This document shows, piece after piece, positions 6,801 through 7,027 of a stretch of DNA of 7,027 bases (its first letter is position 1; every line of letters starts with the position of its first letter). Origin of the DNA: HGM05232 sp044433325 (lineage in GTDB: Bacteria > Bacteroidota > Bacteroidia > Bacteroidales > Muribaculaceae); NCBI GenBank assembly GCA_044433325.1, contig JAWXTT010000114.1:1-7027 (forward strand). The letters are read 5' to 3'. Under the pieces are notes generated by a model that saw only the letters and a program-made list of their open reading frames with translations, was not told the DNA's origin and made no database searches. Both the position numbers and the translations under genes were made by a program.

Positions 6801-7027
6801 ATTAATGGTGACCGCGAGATGGCTTATTCACTGTACTTGGCTGGTTTTGATGTTAAGGATGTTCACATGACTGATATTATGTCGGGTCGTGAAACGTTTG
6901 AGGATATTAATATGATTGTATTCTGTGGTGGCTTCTCTAACTCTGACGTATTAGGCTCGGCTAAGGGTTGGGCTGGTGGTTTCCAATGGAATGACACTGC
7001 TAAGGCTACTTTGAAGAATTTCTATGA
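3831..7027 (+). CDS. purL: Phosphoribosylformylglycinamidine (FGAM) synthase, large single-chain form, 3'-partial
   Basis: This enzyme converts FGAR, glutamine and ATP to FGAM, glutamate, ADP and phosphate, the fourth step of cytosolic de novo purine synthesis. The ATG at 3831 is the first start after an in-frame TAG at 3804. The frame is open for 1065 codons and leaves the window two bases into the next. Visible are the N-terminal PurS-like domain (about 1-150), the linker with NSEHCRHK (H166), and the first PurM-like half with KAETHNFPTTVEPFNGAATG (from 244) and SIHDHGAGGH (about 446-455). The second half has TGKDSLSM (K720) and MHDVSAGG (H824). The glutaminase domain starts near 981 (VKAAIIREKGINGD) and includes FCGGFSNSDVLG. 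Relatives are about 1230 residues, so roughly 165 are missing, including the catalytic GVCNGCQ cysteine and the His/Glu pair. No frameshift is seen. Arginine is almost always CGT and many codons end in T, as in a well-expressed core gene. Confidence 0.97.
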   Translation, partial: MINFFKKGAKAYFAVECDHSLSANEVEKLSWLLGGAQLLEESLIKGTFIGPRKEMITPWSTNAVEITQNMGLSGISRIEQFEKAGKSVAFDKMLQRVYKVLDGEMFTINKAPEAIVHIENIEEYNVQEGLALNTEEIDYLKELSVKLGRNLTDSEVFGFSQVNSEHCRHKIFNGTFVIDGVEMPDSLFKMIKKTSKVNPNKLVSAYKDNVAFVEGPTVEQFAPATATTADFFEVKDIKTVISLKAETHNFPTTVEPFNGAATGTGGEIRDRLGGGKASLPIAGTAVYMTSYPRTEVDRKWELCTDPRAWLYQTPEDILIKASNGASDFGNKFGQPLICGSLLTFEHSENSIDYGYDKVIMLAGGVGYGNMRDALKEIPKPGEKVVVMGGDNYRIGMGGGAVSSVNTGVYDNSIELNAVQRANPEMQKRAANVIRALSEAENNPIVSIHDHGAGGHLNALSELVEATGGKIYVDELPVGDPTLSSKEIVGNESQERMGMVIKEEDIDNVRKIAERERAPFYVVGETTDDDRFVFEQKDGVKPIDLGMGDMFGSSPKTYMKDSTVNREYAGAEYDVKELNNYIENLLQVEAVACKDWLTNKVDRSVTGKIARQQCQGEVQLPLSDCGVVTLDYRGKAGIATSIGHAPQVAIANAEHGSVLAIAEALTNIVGAPLTDGIRGLSLSANWMWPCRNVGEDAALYSAVKACSDFACGLGLNIPTGKDSLSMTQSYGDKRVVSPGTVIISAAGEVSDVKGCVSPVVKNSKRSKLIYIDFSNDALKLGGSAFAQSLNKIGSDTPTVSSPEYFASAFTAVQQFVNDGKLMAMHDVSAGGLVTALLEMTFGNVKGGLNINLDAFAEVDLMKILFAENPAVVAQVANKDLKKVMSLLKKAKVNAYEIGEVADERNLVISKDDNEYLLFIDHLRDVWFKSSYLLDRKQSGEKWAKERYNNYKKQAIKYKFPKGFSGKLEDLGLTADRVGRSGVKAAIIREKGINGDREMAYSLYLAGFDVKDVHMTDIMSGRETFEDINMIVFCGGFSNSDVLGSAKGWAGGFQWNDTAKATLKNFY

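Overview
The window looks like a chromosomal segment from a member of the Bacteroidota, probably Bacteroidales. Three things point there. Both recognisable promoters carry the TAnnTTTG -7 element of that phylum (3095-3102 and 3777-3784). Start codons lack clear Shine-Dalgarno sequences and follow AT-rich leaders. The purine enzyme at the right is the large single-chain PurL. All four genes are on the + strand, and two are cut by the window edges.

Left (1-2811): a tightly coupled two-gene unit, AT-rich and heavy in AGA/ATA codons. The first gene is the C-terminal part of a GHKL (Hsp90/MORC-like) ATPase with a charged, probably coiled-coil tail. Its stop is two bases from the start of a 629-residue radical SAM protein, which has a B12-binding-type N-terminal fold, a C223-x3-C227-x2-C230 cluster motif and an unusual insertion of about 85-90 residues in the barrel. 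A good intrinsic terminator follows at 2837-2869. The pair is the best candidate here for an uncharacterised system: a conformational ATPase paired with a radical enzyme. Its substrate and role cannot be read from the sequence.

Middle (2812-3830): a repeat-rich intergenic stretch holds two tandem duplications and two REP-like hairpins that share flanks (AAGG...TGACAA) around unrelated stems. A promoter follows whose spacer is almost entirely G-runs. It drives a small 157-residue Ala/Gly/Ser-rich protein with a phage-virion-like layout, which has its own terminator at 3670-3701. A spaced 10-bp direct repeat and a second TAnnTTTG promoter then precede purL.

Right (3831-7027): purL, phosphoribosylformylglycinamidine synthase, uninterrupted for 1065 codons. 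It runs off the window inside the glutaminase domain, before the catalytic cysteine. It uses almost only CGT for arginine, unlike the left-hand pair, so the window appears to join a core housekeeping locus on the right to an accessory region on the left.
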